From contig NZ_JAAATZ010000001.1 of the NCBI RefSeq assembly GCF_010119235.1, forward strand, positions 1,022,501-1,086,500: a stretch of 64,000 bases of DNA. The letters run 5' to 3'. Below are positions 17,228 through 26,155 of the stretch, piece by piece; within the stretch, counting starts at the first letter, position 1, and the number at the start of each line of letters is the position of its first letter. The notes below the pieces were generated by a model. The model was given only the letters and a program-made list of their open reading frames with translations, was not told the origin of the DNA and did no database searches. The stretch is from Flavobacterium phycosphaerae. GTDB lineage: Bacteria > Bacteroidota > Bacteroidia > Flavobacteriales > Flavobacteriaceae. The translations under genes and the position numbers were made by a program.

Positions 17228-19408
17228 ATGAGTAAGAAACCCAAAAAGTTCGGAAAGAATACCAAAACATTTTCCGAAAAGATTTTTAAAATATTATCCA
17301 AGAATGCCAATAAGCCATTCAACTACAAACAAATAGCTGCTATCCTGGAACTGGATGATACCAAAAGCAGAAACGAAATTATCAAAGATTTAAAAATTTT
17401 AGCCGCTCAAAAACTGATTATAGAATCCGAACCCGGTAAGTATTTGGTTAAAGCCAGCAGTCAAAAATATTATGAAGGAACTATCGACATGACTTCGCGC
17501 AAGACGGCTTATTTTGTTTGTGACGAATTAGAAAATGATGTTTTTGTCCCTTTTGTCAATTTGAATCATGCCCTCGATGGTGATAAAGTAAAAGCCTATG
17601 TGTATGATAGAAGAAGCTCCAGAAAACCCGAAGCGGAAGTTCTTGAAATTTTAGAACGCCATAAAGAAGAATTTGTTGGTGTGGTTGATATCCAAAAGAA
17701 TTTTGGTTTCGTCACAACTGCTAATGCCAAAATGTACACCGATATTTTTATCCCAAAAAATAAATTAGGCGATGCCGAACACGGAGATGTAGTTTTAGTT
17801 AAGTTAGAAGATTGGCCGGCTAAAGCAGATTCGCCTTTTGGTTCGGTAATTAAAGTTTTAGGAAAACCGGGAGAACACAATACTGAAATTCACGCTATCC
17901 TTGCCGAATATGGTTTGCCTTATGATTTTCCGATTGAAGTGGATGCTTTCGCTAATAAAATAGATACCACTATAACGCAGGAGGAAATCGCCAAACGTAG
18001 AGATATGCGTAAAGTATTGACTTTTACCATTGACCCAAAAGATGCTAAAGACTTTGATGATGCGTTGTCGTTTCAAGTTTTAGAGAATGGTAATTACGAA
18101 ATCGGTGTGCATATTGCCGATGTTTCCCATTATTTAAAAGAAGGAACTATACTGGATGATGAAGCTTATAAAAGAGCAACTTCGGTGTATTTAGTTGACA
18201 GAGTGGTACCTATGTTACCGGAAGTGTTATCTAATTTCGCTTGTTCGTTAAGACCTCATGAGGAGAAATATACTTTTTCTGCAGTTTTTGAATTAAATCA
18301 AAAAGCGGAAGTTTTAGATTCCTGGTTTGGAAGAACTGTGATTTATTCAGACCAACGTTTTGCTTATGAAGAAGCACAGCAGATTATTGAAACTAAATCG
18401 AATATAATTCCGGCCGAAATTTCGTTAACCGGTGCAGCATACAAAGCCCCGGCAGAAATTGTAAACGCTACGCTTAAAATGGATGAATTGGCTAAAATTC
18501 TTCGCAGAAAAAGAATGGCAGCAGGAGCGATTTCGTTTGATAAAGTGGAAGTAAAATTCAATTTAAATGAAGAATCGGAACCGGTGGGTGTATTCTTTAA
18601 AATTTCAAAAGATGCTAATCATTTAATTGAAGAATTCATGTTGTTGGCCAATCGCAAAGTGGCCGAATTTATAGGTAAACAAAAGAAAACTTTTGTCTAT
18701 CGTATTCACGACGAGCCTAATGAAGATAAGTTGATTAACCTGCAAACGGTGATTTCTAAATTTGGGTATTCGATTAACATGAAATCGAAGCAAGACATCT
18801 CAAAATCGTTGAATAATTTATTAAACGAAGTCAATGGTAAGAAAGAACAAAATTTGGTTGATACTCTTACGATTCGAAGTATGAGTAAAGCCAAATATTC
18901 GACTGAAAACATTGGCCATTATGGTTTAGCTTTTGATTTTTACAGTCATTTTACGTCACCCATTCGACGTTATCCGGATGTCATGGCCCATCGATTGTTG
19001 CAGTATTATTTAGATGGCGGAAAAAGTGTAAACCAGGAAGAATACGAAGAAAAATGTGCTCACTCCAGCGATATGGAAGGTTTGGCCGCTCAAGCCGAAA
19101 GAGATTCCGTGAAATACATGCAAGTAAAATATATGCAAGATCATAAAGATCAGGAATTCTTAGGGGTAATTTCAGGTGTAACCGAATGGGGAATTTATGT
19201 AGAAATCATTGAAAATAAATGTGAAGGCATGGTTCGTATCCGTGAAATCAAAGAAGATTATTATACGTTTGACGAAAAGCAATATGCTTTGGTAGGTGCT
19301 GTTACCAAAGGATTATTACAATTGGGTGATGAAGTTTATGTGAAAGTAAAAAATGCCGATTTGGTTAAAAAACAACTGGATTTTCATTTTATAAGAAGAA
19401 AAGAATAG
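17228..19408 (+). CDS. rnr: Ribonuclease R
   Basis: A 726-residue 3'-5' exoribonuclease that degrades structured RNA. Domain order is an N-terminal winged-helix and cold-shock region (about 1-220), the RNB catalytic domain with the metal-binding DPKDAKDFDDA cluster (about 276-286) and HIADVSHYL, and a C-terminal S1 domain (GVISGVTEWGIYVEI, about 640-655). Length is typical. It starts the plus-strand run to the right of the AT-rich gap. The next gene begins 1 base after its stop, which suggests coupling. Confidence 0.95.
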   Translation: MSKKPKKFGKNTKTFSEKIFKILSKNANKPFNYKQIAAILELDDTKSRNEIIKDLKILAAQKLIIESEPGKYLVKASSQKYYEGTIDMTSRKTAYFVCDELENDVFVPFVNLNHALDGDKVKAYVYDRRSSRKPEAEVLEILERHKEEFVGVVDIQKNFGFVTTANAKMYTDIFIPKNKLGDAEHGDVVLVKLEDWPAKADSPFGSVIKVLGKPGEHNTEIHAILAEYGLPYDFPIEVDAFANKIDTTITQEEIAKRRDMRKVLTFTIDPKDAKDFDDALSFQVLENGNYEIGVHIADVSHYLKEGTILDDEAYKRATSVYLVDRVVPMLPEVLSNFACSLRPHEEKYTFSAVFELNQKAEVLDSWFGRTVIYSDQRFAYEEAQQIIETKSNIIPAEISLTGAAYKAPAEIVNATLKMDELAKILRRKRMAAGAISFDKVEVKFNLNEESEPVGVFFKISKDANHLIEEFMLLANRKVAEFIGKQKKTFVYRIHDEPNEDKLINLQTVISKFGYSINMKSKQDISKSLNNLLNEVNGKKEQNLVDTLTIRSMSKAKYSTENIGHYGLAFDFYSHFTSPIRRYPDVMAHRLLQYYLDGGKSVNQEEYEEKCAHSSDMEGLAAQAERDSVKYMQVKYMQDHKDQEFLGVISGVTEWGIYVEIIENKCEGMVRIREIKEDYYTFDEKQYALVGAVTKGLLQLGDEVYVKVKNADLVKKQLDFHFIRRKE

Positions 19409-19409
19409 C

Positions 19410-20084
19410 ATGAAAAAGTTAGTTTTTGGTTTAGGATTAATCAGTTCTATAGCTTTTGGGCAAGTAGAGAAAAATGTGGGTGATTTTACCAAAGTCACTT
19501 CTTTTGACCAGATTGATGTTTTATTAATTCCAGGTAATGAAAACAAAGTAATTATAGACGGAAGTGATGCCGATGATGTAGAGCTAATCAACAAAAAAGG
19601 CGAATTAAAAATAAGAATGCCATTGACCAAAATGTTAGGTGGCGATAATATTTCGGTCACCGTTTATTTTAAAACTATCAATGCTGTAGAAGTTAATGAA
19701 GGTTCCAGAATTGCTTGTGGTGATAAAATAAAAACCAACAATTTTGACATTATTGCCAAAGAAGGATCGGAAGTAAAATTGATTTTAGCGGTTTCAAAAT
19801 TAAATGTCAGAGTGGCTAACGGTTCTAAAATTTATTTGGAAGGATCTGCTCAAAATCAGGAGGTTTTAGTGAATTCAGGAGGAATTTATGAAGCGGAAAC
19901 TTTCATAACCAAAGAAACTAAAATAACTACCAATGCCGGTGGCGTAGCTTTAATTTACGCTACTGATTTACTCAATGCTAAAATCAGAGCCGGTGGAAAC
20001 ATCTCGATATACAGTAAACCAAAACAATTTACTAAAGAAGTGATAGCCGGTGGTACTTTCAACTTTGTTGAAAAAGCAAAATAG
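19410..20084 (+). CDS. Head-GIN (DUF2807) domain secreted protein
   Basis: A 224-residue protein with a signal peptide (about 1-18, ending SIAFGQ). It then has a repetitive right-handed beta-helix-like domain with the GIN-domain pattern: KVIIDGSDADDVELINKKGELKI, then recurrent short strands with Gly/Asn turns (EGSEVKL, NGSKIYLEG, NSGGIYEAE, NAGGVALIYA, AGGNISIY). These proteins are common in Bacteroidota and are thought to be surface or periplasmic; their function is unknown. It follows rnr directly. Confidence 0.85.
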   Translation: MKKLVFGLGLISSIAFGQVEKNVGDFTKVTSFDQIDVLLIPGNENKVIIDGSDADDVELINKKGELKIRMPLTKMLGGDNISVTVYFKTINAVEVNEGSRIACGDKIKTNNFDIIAKEGSEVKLILAVSKLNVRVANGSKIYLEGSAQNQEVLVNSGGIYEAETFITKETKITTNAGGVALIYATDLLNAKIRAGGNISIYSKPKQFTKEVIAGGTFNFVEKAK

Positions 20085-20139
20085 AAATATTTTAAAGTGT
20101 TAAAATTTAATTCTAACTTGCAGTGTCAAAATTCAACGC

Positions 20140-20832
20140 ATGATTTTACTTAACGATATTTTATCTGCCATTCCGCTCGGTTTCTTTCTTAGTTTTATGA
20201 TTGGACCTGTTTTCTTTGTTTTACTGGAAACCAGTGTTGTCAAAGGATTCAGAGCAGCAGTGATGTTTGATTTAGGTGTTGTTTTAGCCGATATTATTTT
20301 TATTCTAATAGCTTTTTTTAGTAGTTATCGTTTAATACAAAGCATCAAAAATGATCCGGCATTGTTTATTTTCGGCGGGTTGGTAATGCTTACTTATGGC
20401 ATTATATCCTTTGTTAAAAATAAGAAGGAATCCAAAAAAAGCATAGACGAAATTGACCCGAAAGAATTAGCTAAAACCAACTACTTCTCTTTATTCATTA
20501 AAGGTTTTTTCCTGAACTTTATCAATATTGGAGTATTGGGATTTTGGTTGGCTATCCTAATTACGATTGGTCCGCAATTGCAGTTGAATGCCACAAGGAT
20601 GCTGACATTCTTTACCACATTAATCCTAAGTTATTTTGTTACTGACATTTTTAAAATATTGTTAGCGAAACAATTGCGTAACCAACTCAATCCAAAGAAT
20701 ATCCTTTTAATCAAGAAATTTATAAGTATCGTTTTAATTATTTGCGGCGTTGTTTTATTGTCTCAAGCTTGGTTTCCTAAAGAACAAAAAATGGTTAACA
20801 AAGCGTTTGAAAAGCTAGAAGAAAAGAACTAA
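20140..20832 (+). CDS. LysE family translocator
   Basis: A 230-residue inner-membrane protein with about six helices. The N-terminal pattern is IPLGFFLSFMIGPVFFVLLE, followed by GFRAAVMFDLGVVLADIIF, both typical of the LysE/RhtB amino-acid exporter superfamily. The charged loop after helix III (about 90-110) is also usual. The substrate cannot be assigned. A strong terminator begins 25 bases after the stop. Confidence 0.85.
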   Translation: MILLNDILSAIPLGFFLSFMIGPVFFVLLETSVVKGFRAAVMFDLGVVLADIIFILIAFFSSYRLIQSIKNDPALFIFGGLVMLTYGIISFVKNKKESKKSIDEIDPKELAKTNYFSLFIKGFFLNFINIGVLGFWLAILITIGPQLQLNATRMLTFFTTLILSYFVTDIFKILLAKQLRNQLNPKNILLIKKFISIVLIICGVVLLSQAWFPKEQKMVNKAFEKLEEKN

Positions 20833-20856
20833 ATTATTCTAAAAATAGTATGAAAG

Positions 20857-20880
20857 CCTCAATTTTATTGAGGTTTTTTT
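20857..20880 (+). terminator. Rho-independent terminator after the LysE gene
   Basis: A 6-bp stem CCTCAA/TTGAGG with a 5-base loop and seven Ts. Confidence 0.85.
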
Positions 20881-20894
20881 AGGTCTTATTTTAA

Positions 20895-20925
20895 AATAAA
20901 AAACCTCCAAGTTTCCTTGAAGGTT
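20895..20925 (-). terminator. Rho-independent terminator of tRNA-Cys
   Basis: Read on the minus strand, AACCTTCAAG pairs with CTTGGAGGTT (one wobble) around a GAAA tetraloop and is followed by a T-rich tail. It begins 5 bases after the tRNA 3' end. Confidence 0.85.
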
Positions 20926-20929
20926 TTTG

Positions 20930-21000
20930 AGGCATCGTCCGGATTCGAACCGGAGTAGTCGGTTTTGCAGACCGGTGCCTAGCCGCTCGGCCACGATGCC
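20930..21000 (-). tRNA. tRNA-Cys (anticodon GCA)
   Basis: A 71-base cloverleaf. The acceptor stem is GGCATCG/CGATGCC with a U discriminator, as expected for Cys. The anticodon loop CTGCAAA has anticodon GCA at 20966-20968, and the T arm is CCGG-TTCGAAT-CCGG. The anticodon stem has one mismatched outer pair. The 3' CCA is not encoded. It has its own promoter and terminator. Confidence 0.95.
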
Positions 21001-21010
21001 CGTTGGACGG

Positions 21011-21040
21011 CAAATATACTAAAAAAGTTAAAAGGCAAAA
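21011..21040 (-). promoter_or_regulatory. tRNA-Cys promoter: -7 TATATTTG with a -33 TTTG supplied by a 7-bp repeat
   Basis: On the minus strand TATATTTG (21011-21018) lies 10 bases before the mature tRNA 5' end. A TTTG 17 bases further upstream (21036-21039) is part of the tandem AAAAGGC repeat read in reverse, and other repeat copies offer alternative TTTGs 7 bases apart. Confidence 0.7.
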
Positions 21041-21050
21041 GGCAAAAGGC
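21030..21050. repeat. Heptanucleotide repeat AAAAGGC x3 in the tRNA-Cys promoter
   Basis: Three perfect tandem copies followed by a partial fourth (AAAA). They overlap the -33 region of the tRNA-Cys promoter. Confidence 0.92.
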
Positions 21051-21097
21051 AAAAAGTTTTCTTTTTGTCATTCGTAATTTTAAATTGTAATTATTTT

Positions 21098-21457
21098 TTA
21101 ATTACGATATTCTTCCATTTCAATGGTAACCGCTTCAACATCACCGCCAATAGGTGGATTCAATTTTGAAACGCCCAATAAAATTCTGGAGACAGATGGT
21201 ATTTCTCTGAATATTCTGCTAATGATTCTGTGTGCTACATGCTCCAGTAATTTAGAACGAATAGCCATTTCTTCTTCTACAATTTGGTTTAAAAGCACAT
21301 AATCTACGGTATCTTTTAACTCATCCGAAACGGAAGATTTTCTTAAATCGGTTTTAATTTCTAAGTCAACCCGATAGTCAGAACCAATTCTGGCTTCCTC
21401 TTCCAAGCAGCCGTGAAATGAAAAAGTTCTGATATTTTGCAATTTAATAGTTCCCAT
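21098..21457 (-). CDS. folB: Dihydroneopterin aldolase
   Basis: A 119-residue enzyme of folate biosynthesis that cleaves dihydroneopterin to hydroxymethyl-dihydropterin. Motifs include the N-terminal IRTFSFHGCLEEEARIGSDY region (the FHGCLEEE active-site Glu), DTVDYVLLNQIV, and KLNPPIGGDVEAVTIEM near the C-terminus. Its length matches the family. It stands alone between tRNA-Cys and the divergent glnS. Confidence 0.9.
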   Translation of the reverse strand: MGTIKLQNIRTFSFHGCLEEEARIGSDYRVDLEIKTDLRKSSVSDELKDTVDYVLLNQIVEEEMAIRSKLLEHVAHRIISRIFREIPSVSRILLGVSKLNPPIGGDVEAVTIEMEEYRN

Positions 21458-21540
21458 TTTTTTCTTTCGTTGCCAATTTTAAATCTTCACCCGAGCAACG
21501 CGAATTGACGAAGTAAATTTTCAAATTGACTAATTAAACA

Positions 21541-21548
21541 TATCTTTG
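21541..21548 (+). promoter_or_regulatory. -7 promoter element TATCTTTG for glnS
   Basis: A TAnnTTTG match ending 17 bases before the glnS start codon. No well-spaced -33 element is evident. Confidence 0.55.
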
Positions 21549-21565
21549 CTAAAATTACAAAAATA

Positions 21566-23251
21566 ATGTCAACAGAAGAGAAGTCCCTTAATTTCATTGA
21601 ACAAATTATCGAAGAAGATTTGAAAAACGGTTTGTCTAATGATAAATTACGTTTTCGTTTTCCGCCGGAACCTAATGGGTATTTGCATGTAGGTCATGCC
21701 AGTGCTATTTGTTTAAATTTTGGTTTAGGTATTGATTATCAGGCACCGGTAAATTTGCGTTTTGATGATACCAATCCGGCCAAAGAAGAACAAGAATATG
21801 TTGATGCCATTAAAAAAGATATTGAATGGTTAGGATATCAATGGGCTAGCGAATGTTATGCTTCTGATTATTTCCAACAATTATATGATTGGGCCGTTGA
21901 GTTTGTAAAAAAAGGAAAAGCTTATGTTGACAGCCAATCTTCAGAAGATATGGCCAAACAAAAGGGAACACCAACACAAGTAGGTACCGATTCTCCTTTC
22001 AGAAACCGTTCTGTTGAAGAGAATTTAGACTTATTGAAGCGAATGAAAAATGGTGAATTTCCTAACGGAACCCATATTCTTCGTGCCAAAATTGATATGG
22101 CTCACACCAATATGTTGATGCGTGATCCGATTATGTATCGAATTTTGCATTCACATCACCATAGAACAGGAGACAAATGGTGTATTTATCCTATGTATGA
22201 CTGGGCTCATGGCGAAAGCGATTATTTAGAACAAATATCTCACTCATTCTGTACACTTGAATTCTTACCGCATCGCGAATTATACGATTGGTTTTTAGAC
22301 CAAGTTTATGATGAAACTAAAGTTAGACCAAAGCAAAGAGAATTTGCCCGAAGAAATCTTTCACATACCGTAGTTTCTAAAAGAAAACTATTGCAATTAG
22401 TTGAAGAAAAACATGTTACCGGATGGGATGATCCTCGTATGAGCACTATTTCAGGAATGAGAAGACGCGGTTATCCACCCATGGCGATTCGAAATTTTGC
22501 CAAGACTATCGGAATTGCTAAACGTACCAATTTGATTGATGTTTCGTTGTTAGAATTTTGCGTTCGTGAAGAATTGAATAAAACAACCCACCGTGTGATG
22601 GCTGTTTTAAACCCTGTCAAGTTGGTAATTACCAATTATCCGGAAGGAAATGAAGAGTGGTTAGAAGCTGAAAACAATCCGGAAGAAGAGGTGATGACCT
22701 ACCGTAAAGTACCTTTTTCCAAAGAATTGTATATCGAAAGAGAAGATTTTCAGGAAGAAGCCAATAAGAAATTTTTCCGTTTAACTCTTGGCACTGAAGT
22801 ACGTTTAAAAAATGCTTACATTATTAAGGGAGAAAGCGTTGTAAAAGATGCTGATGGCAATATTATCGAAATACATTGTACTTATGATACGGATTCCCGA
22901 AGTGGAAGCGGTACAGAAGCCTCACAAAGAAAGGTAAAAGGAACGATTCATTGGGTTTCCATTGCTCATGCCATTACGGCTGAAGTTCGTATTTATGATC
23001 GTCTGTTCTCGCATGAAAGTCCGGATGGCAATAAAGAAATCGACTTCAAAGAATTTATCAACCCGAATTCCTTGGAAGTAATCACCGGTTATGTGGAACC
23101 AAGTTTGCAATCCGCCAAAAATTTAGACCAATTTCAATTCCAACGATTAGGTTATTTTTGTGTTGATAAAGATTCGTCGGACCAAAAATTGGTTTTTAAC
23201 AAAACAGTTGGTCTAAGAGATACTTGGGCAAAAGTAGAAGCTAAAGACTAA
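21566..23251 (+). CDS. glnS: Glutamine--tRNA ligase
   Basis: A 561-residue class I aminoacyl-tRNA synthetase. The HIGH-type motif appears as PPEPNGYLHVGHA (about 32-44), and the KMSKS equivalent as VVSKRKLLQLV (about 270-280). A C-terminal anticodon-binding beta-barrel region follows (about 340-555). This is the eukaryote-like GlnRS common in Bacteroidota, present alongside gltX at 26.2 kb. It has its own promoter element and a terminator about 30 bases after the stop. Confidence 0.96.
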   Translation: MSTEEKSLNFIEQIIEEDLKNGLSNDKLRFRFPPEPNGYLHVGHASAICLNFGLGIDYQAPVNLRFDDTNPAKEEQEYVDAIKKDIEWLGYQWASECYASDYFQQLYDWAVEFVKKGKAYVDSQSSEDMAKQKGTPTQVGTDSPFRNRSVEENLDLLKRMKNGEFPNGTHILRAKIDMAHTNMLMRDPIMYRILHSHHHRTGDKWCIYPMYDWAHGESDYLEQISHSFCTLEFLPHRELYDWFLDQVYDETKVRPKQREFARRNLSHTVVSKRKLLQLVEEKHVTGWDDPRMSTISGMRRRGYPPMAIRNFAKTIGIAKRTNLIDVSLLEFCVREELNKTTHRVMAVLNPVKLVITNYPEGNEEWLEAENNPEEEVMTYRKVPFSKELYIEREDFQEEANKKFFRLTLGTEVRLKNAYIIKGESVVKDADGNIIEIHCTYDTDSRSGSGTEASQRKVKGTIHWVSIAHAITAEVRIYDRLFSHESPDGNKEIDFKEFINPNSLEVITGYVEPSLQSAKNLDQFQFQRLGYFCVDKDSSDQKLVFNKTVGLRDTWAKVEAKD

Positions 23252-23280
23252 ATTTTAAAAAATAGATTTTATAAATAGTA

Positions 23281-23305
23281 AGCCTGCTTAATAGCGGGCT
23301 TTTTC
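23281..23305 (+). terminator. Rho-independent terminator after glnS
   Basis: A 7-bp stem AGCCTGC/GCGGGCT (one wobble), a 6-base loop and a T-rich tail. Confidence 0.85.
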
Positions 23306-23536
23306 TATTATATATTTTTATTATTGAAATATAAAAATGTATTTTTTAAAACTATTAAAATCAACTTTCATAATTGATTTTTATGCGATTTTTTAAAAAG
23401 AGGACAGGTAAATTATCACTTGATTTGTGAACTGCTTTTATTTCGCTTTAAAATGAGTTTTCATGGTTTAACCTGAATTTAACGTGCCGTTCTGCTATTT
23501 TTTTTGTAACTTTATTAAAATTAAATTTTTTAAATC

Positions 23537-23830
23537 ATGTCAACAAGAAATAATAGCCTCATAGCTCTTTTGGCGGGGGCAGCTGTCGGAGTTGGATTAG
23601 GAATTTTGTTTGCTCCTGATAAAGGATCAAAAACCAGAGAAAAAATAAAAGACGGTTTAGATGATTTGAAAGAAGGGGCAAAAGAAAAGTTTACTAATTC
23701 AAAAGACGAGTTAAAAGAAACTATGGATGAGCTACTTTCAAAATCAAGTTACAAAGCGGAAGAAGCTATAACTTACTTAGAAGAAAAATTAGCCGAGCTT
23801 AAAAAGCAGAATGCCAAACTTCATAAATAA
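23537..23830 (+). CDS. YtxH domain protein
   Basis: A 97-residue protein. It has a short polar N-terminus, a Gly/Ala-rich membrane helix (about 8-26, with LLAGAAVGVGLGILFAPDKG as the YtxH signature), then a highly charged Lys/Glu amphipathic coiled-coil tail. YtxH proteins are small envelope-stress-associated membrane proteins of unknown mechanism. The downstream gene begins on the last base of its stop codon. It is the first gene of a three-gene module; the 285 bases upstream hold the glnS terminator and otherwise AT-rich sequence. Confidence 0.82.
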   Translation: MSTRNNSLIALLAGAAVGVGLGILFAPDKGSKTREKIKDGLDDLKEGAKEKFTNSKDELKETMDELLSKSSYKAEEAITYLEEKLAELKKQNAKLHK

Positions 23831-24180
23831 TGGCACTAGAAGAAATTAAAGACAATCTGGAAGATATTCAGGAAAACACTCAGGCCTATATTGAAACCAG
23901 TTTAGCATATTACAAGCTTTGGGGTTTCAAAGTGGCTATGAAGTCAACGACTTTACTCTTCAAATTTGCTCTGATTGCTATTTGTTTAACAATTGTTCTG
24001 TTGTTTTTGTCTGTAGCAGGAGCTTTAGCTATAGGTCAGTTGGTCAATAGCAACGTATTAGGATTTCTAATTGTGGCAGGAATCTATTTGGTCTTGGCTT
24101 TTCTTTTGTTTTTAATAAAAGACAAAATTGTAGAAGGTCCTATCTTAGAGAAATTCTCCGAAATATTTTTTAATGACTAA
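23830..24180 (+). CDS. Phage-holin-family-like small membrane protein
   Basis: A 116-residue protein with two membrane helices (about 43-68 and 75-98) in the pattern of the Phage_holin_3_6 family (formerly DUF1469), chromosomal membrane proteins unrelated to lysis in most genomes. The polar N-terminus (MALEEIKDNLEDIQENT) is helical. It overlaps the YtxH gene stop by one base and is followed 2 bases later by another small gene. Confidence 0.7.
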   Translation: MALEEIKDNLEDIQENTQAYIETSLAYYKLWGFKVAMKSTTLLFKFALIAICLTIVLLFLSVAGALAIGQLVNSNVLGFLIVAGIYLVLAFLLFLIKDKIVEGPILEKFSEIFFND

Positions 24181-24182
24181 GT

Positions 24183-24437
24183 ATGGAAACTAAAAAATAT
24201 TCTTCTTATGCTCAGATTGAACATGATTTGGAAATCCTCAGAGTTGAAAGAGAGATTCATTACCAAAAAATACGTTTGAGTTTTGACAAAACCAAAGAAA
24301 GTTTAGTACCATCAAAAACTATTTCTCTGCTTGGTACTATTTATGAAAATGTATTTTCAGGAACCCTTGGGACAATTATAAAGACATTAATTCCAATATT
24401 AATTAATTGGTATTTAAACAAAAAAAGAGGCGATTAA
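24183..24437 (+). CDS. Small conserved protein of the YtxH module (DUF6327-like)
   Basis: An 84-residue protein that I cannot assign functionally. It begins with a charged helix (YSSYAQIEHDLEILRVEREIH), has a Ser/Thr-rich middle, and ends with a possible membrane-associated helix (TIIKTLIPILINWYL) and a basic tail. It resembles the DUF6327 group recalled from Flavobacterium next to YtxH and holin-like genes. It is the last gene of the module; the terminator stem includes its stop codon. Confidence 0.6.
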   Translation: METKKYSSYAQIEHDLEILRVEREIHYQKIRLSFDKTKESLVPSKTISLLGTIYENVFSGTLGTIIKTLIPILINWYLNKKRGD

Positions 24438-24447
24438 GCCTCTTTTT
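24426..24447 (+). terminator. Rho-independent terminator overlapping the stop codon of the YtxH module
   Basis: AGAGGC pairs with GCCTCT around a GATTAA loop that contains the TAA stop (24435-24437), followed by Ts. Confidence 0.8.
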
Positions 24448-24465
24448 ATTTGAATTTCCGATTTG

Positions 24466-25452
24466 TTATTTAGTTGGTTCTTCAGGATTTGAAGTATCGG
24501 AAGGATTATAATCCATTGAGGTTTTGTTTCCTCTGTCTTTTACTCTTTTGGGTTGATTTTTCATTTGTTCTCCCATAATACTTGAAGCAGTAAAACTAGT
24601 GACCATATTGTTCAACATATCGCTGGCTGCTTGTGGAGAATTAGGTAATAAAATCAAGTTTGAATTAGTATCAGCACCAATAGCCTGAAGGGTATCATAA
24701 TGTTGTGTAATTACAATCAGGGCTGAAGCTTCCTGTGAATTGATACCTACATTGTTTAAAACTTCAACGCTTTCAACTAATCCTTTAGCAATTTCTCTAC
24801 GTTGATCCGCAATACCTTGTCCTTGTAATTTTTTACTTTCCGCTTCTGCTTTAGCTTTGGCTACAATTCGGATTCGTTGAGCATCTGATTCAAACATCGC
24901 GGCTGTTTTTTCTCTTTCGGCAGCATTAATACGGTTCATGGCATTTTTCACCTGAATATCCGGATCAATATCAGTAACCAAAGTATTGATGATGTCATAT
25001 CCATAAGCCATCATAGCCTCGTTTAATTCGCGTTTCACGGCAATAGCAATATCGTCTTTTCGAACAAAAACATCATCCAAAATTAACTTCGGTACTTCGG
25101 CACGCACTACGTCAAAAACATAAGCGGTAATTTGGTCATGAGGATATTCCAGTTTGTAAAAAGCTTCATAAACATGTTCCTGAATTACTTTAAACTGAAC
25201 CGAAACTTTCATTTTAATGAACACATTGTCTTTGGTCTGCGTTTCAATGATAACGTCTAATTGTTGAATTCTTAAATTCACACGACCGGCAATTCTGTCG
25301 ATGATGGGAAGCTTAAGTTGTAAACCCGAATTTCGAATGCTCAGGAATTTCCCAAAGCGCTCAATCACAACAGCTGTTTGTTGTTTAACCGTAAAAAAGG
25401 AAGAGAAAAGCAGCACAAGACCAATAAACAAAAAGATAAAAATAAATGGCAT
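24466..25452 (-). CDS. SPFH (stomatin/paraslipin) membrane protein
   Basis: A 328-residue protein. It has an N-terminal membrane anchor (about 1-20, MPFIFIFLFIGLVLLFSSFF) followed by the SPFH/band 7 domain (VVIERFGKFLSIRNSGLQLKLP, about 30-180). A long alanine/glutamate-rich coiled coil follows (AAEREKTAAMFESDAQRIRIVAKAKAEAE region). This is the paraslipin layout; such proteins form large membrane-associated oligomers. No NfeD-type partner gene is adjacent. Confidence 0.9.
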   Translation of the reverse strand: MPFIFIFLFIGLVLLFSSFFTVKQQTAVVIERFGKFLSIRNSGLQLKLPIIDRIAGRVNLRIQQLDVIIETQTKDNVFIKMKVSVQFKVIQEHVYEAFYKLEYPHDQITAYVFDVVRAEVPKLILDDVFVRKDDIAIAVKRELNEAMMAYGYDIINTLVTDIDPDIQVKNAMNRINAAEREKTAAMFESDAQRIRIVAKAKAEAESKKLQGQGIADQRREIAKGLVESVEVLNNVGINSQEASALIVITQHYDTLQAIGADTNSNLILLPNSPQAASDMLNNMVTSFTASSIMGEQMKNQPKRVKDRGNKTSMDYNPSDTSNPEEPTK

Positions 25453-25498
25453 GATGTTTAAATTAAATTGTTAATACAGTGTTTATACGAAATATATG

Positions 25499-25506
25499 TA
25501 TGTTTG
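25499..25506 (+). promoter_or_regulatory. -7 promoter element TATGTTTG
   Basis: A TAnnTTTG match 22 bases before the ATG of the beta-barrel gene. It also argues against the upstream in-frame ATG at 25496, which would lie ahead of the transcription start. Confidence 0.55.
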
Positions 25507-25528
25507 TTACAAATTAATAAGACTGTCA

Positions 25529-26152
25529 ATGAAAAAGAAATTTTCACTTCTATTACTAGCCATTACTTCCTTTGCCTTTTCTCAATATGGCTATCGCGAT
25601 TCCAATATGATTGGAATAACTTTGGGATTAAATCAATTTACTTTAAATACTTCTGATATTGAAGCCAAACCGGGAACAGGTTGGAATATCGGGCTTTCTA
25701 TGAGAGGAAATTTTTATAACGATTGGGATGCTATTTATGGCCTACAGTTTAGTGAATACAATTATAAAATAGTAACCAAAAAAGGAGTATCAAGTGATCG
25801 AGATGTTAATTACAAATTACCTTGTGCTAATGTCACTTTTCAGTTGAGTTATAAATTTATCGAAAATCATTTAAGTGTAGAATTTGGACCCATGATGCAG
25901 ATAAATGGTAATGCTCAAATTGAAAAATCGGATGAAGCTAATATCGTAAAAGGCACAGCTGTAACCGCTAAAGATTTTACTAAGATGGGCACTGTGGGTG
26001 TTTATCCGGTTATAGGAATCACAGCAGGAGTTAGAAATGCCAGGTTAAATCTAACTTATCAATATGGACTGACTAATATGCTGGGAAAAGTTGAAGGTGA
26101 TTTTTCGGGACACGCTTCTGTGATTAACGGCAATGTGATTTTCTATTTTTAA
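25529..26152 (+). CDS. Outer-membrane beta-barrel protein (PorT-like)
   Basis: A 207-residue protein with a clear signal peptide (MKKKFSLLLLAITSFAFSQ). The mature part alternates short beta strands with turns and ends in an aromatic C-terminal strand (GNVIFYF), as expected for a small outer-membrane barrel. ATG 25529 is preferred over the in-frame ATG at 25496 because it begins exactly at the signal peptide and follows the promoter element. The specific role is not recognisable. Confidence 0.75.
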   Translation: MKKKFSLLLLAITSFAFSQYGYRDSNMIGITLGLNQFTLNTSDIEAKPGTGWNIGLSMRGNFYNDWDAIYGLQFSEYNYKIVTKKGVSSDRDVNYKLPCANVTFQLSYKFIENHLSVEFGPMMQINGNAQIEKSDEANIVKGTAVTAKDFTKMGTVGVYPVIGITAGVRNARLNLTYQYGLTNMLGKVEGDFSGHASVINGNVIFYF

Positions 26153-26155
26153 TAA

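Noticed and set aside
23830..24180. A prophage holin
   Set aside because: Neighbours are chromosomal envelope genes, and no phage structural or lysis gene is in the window.
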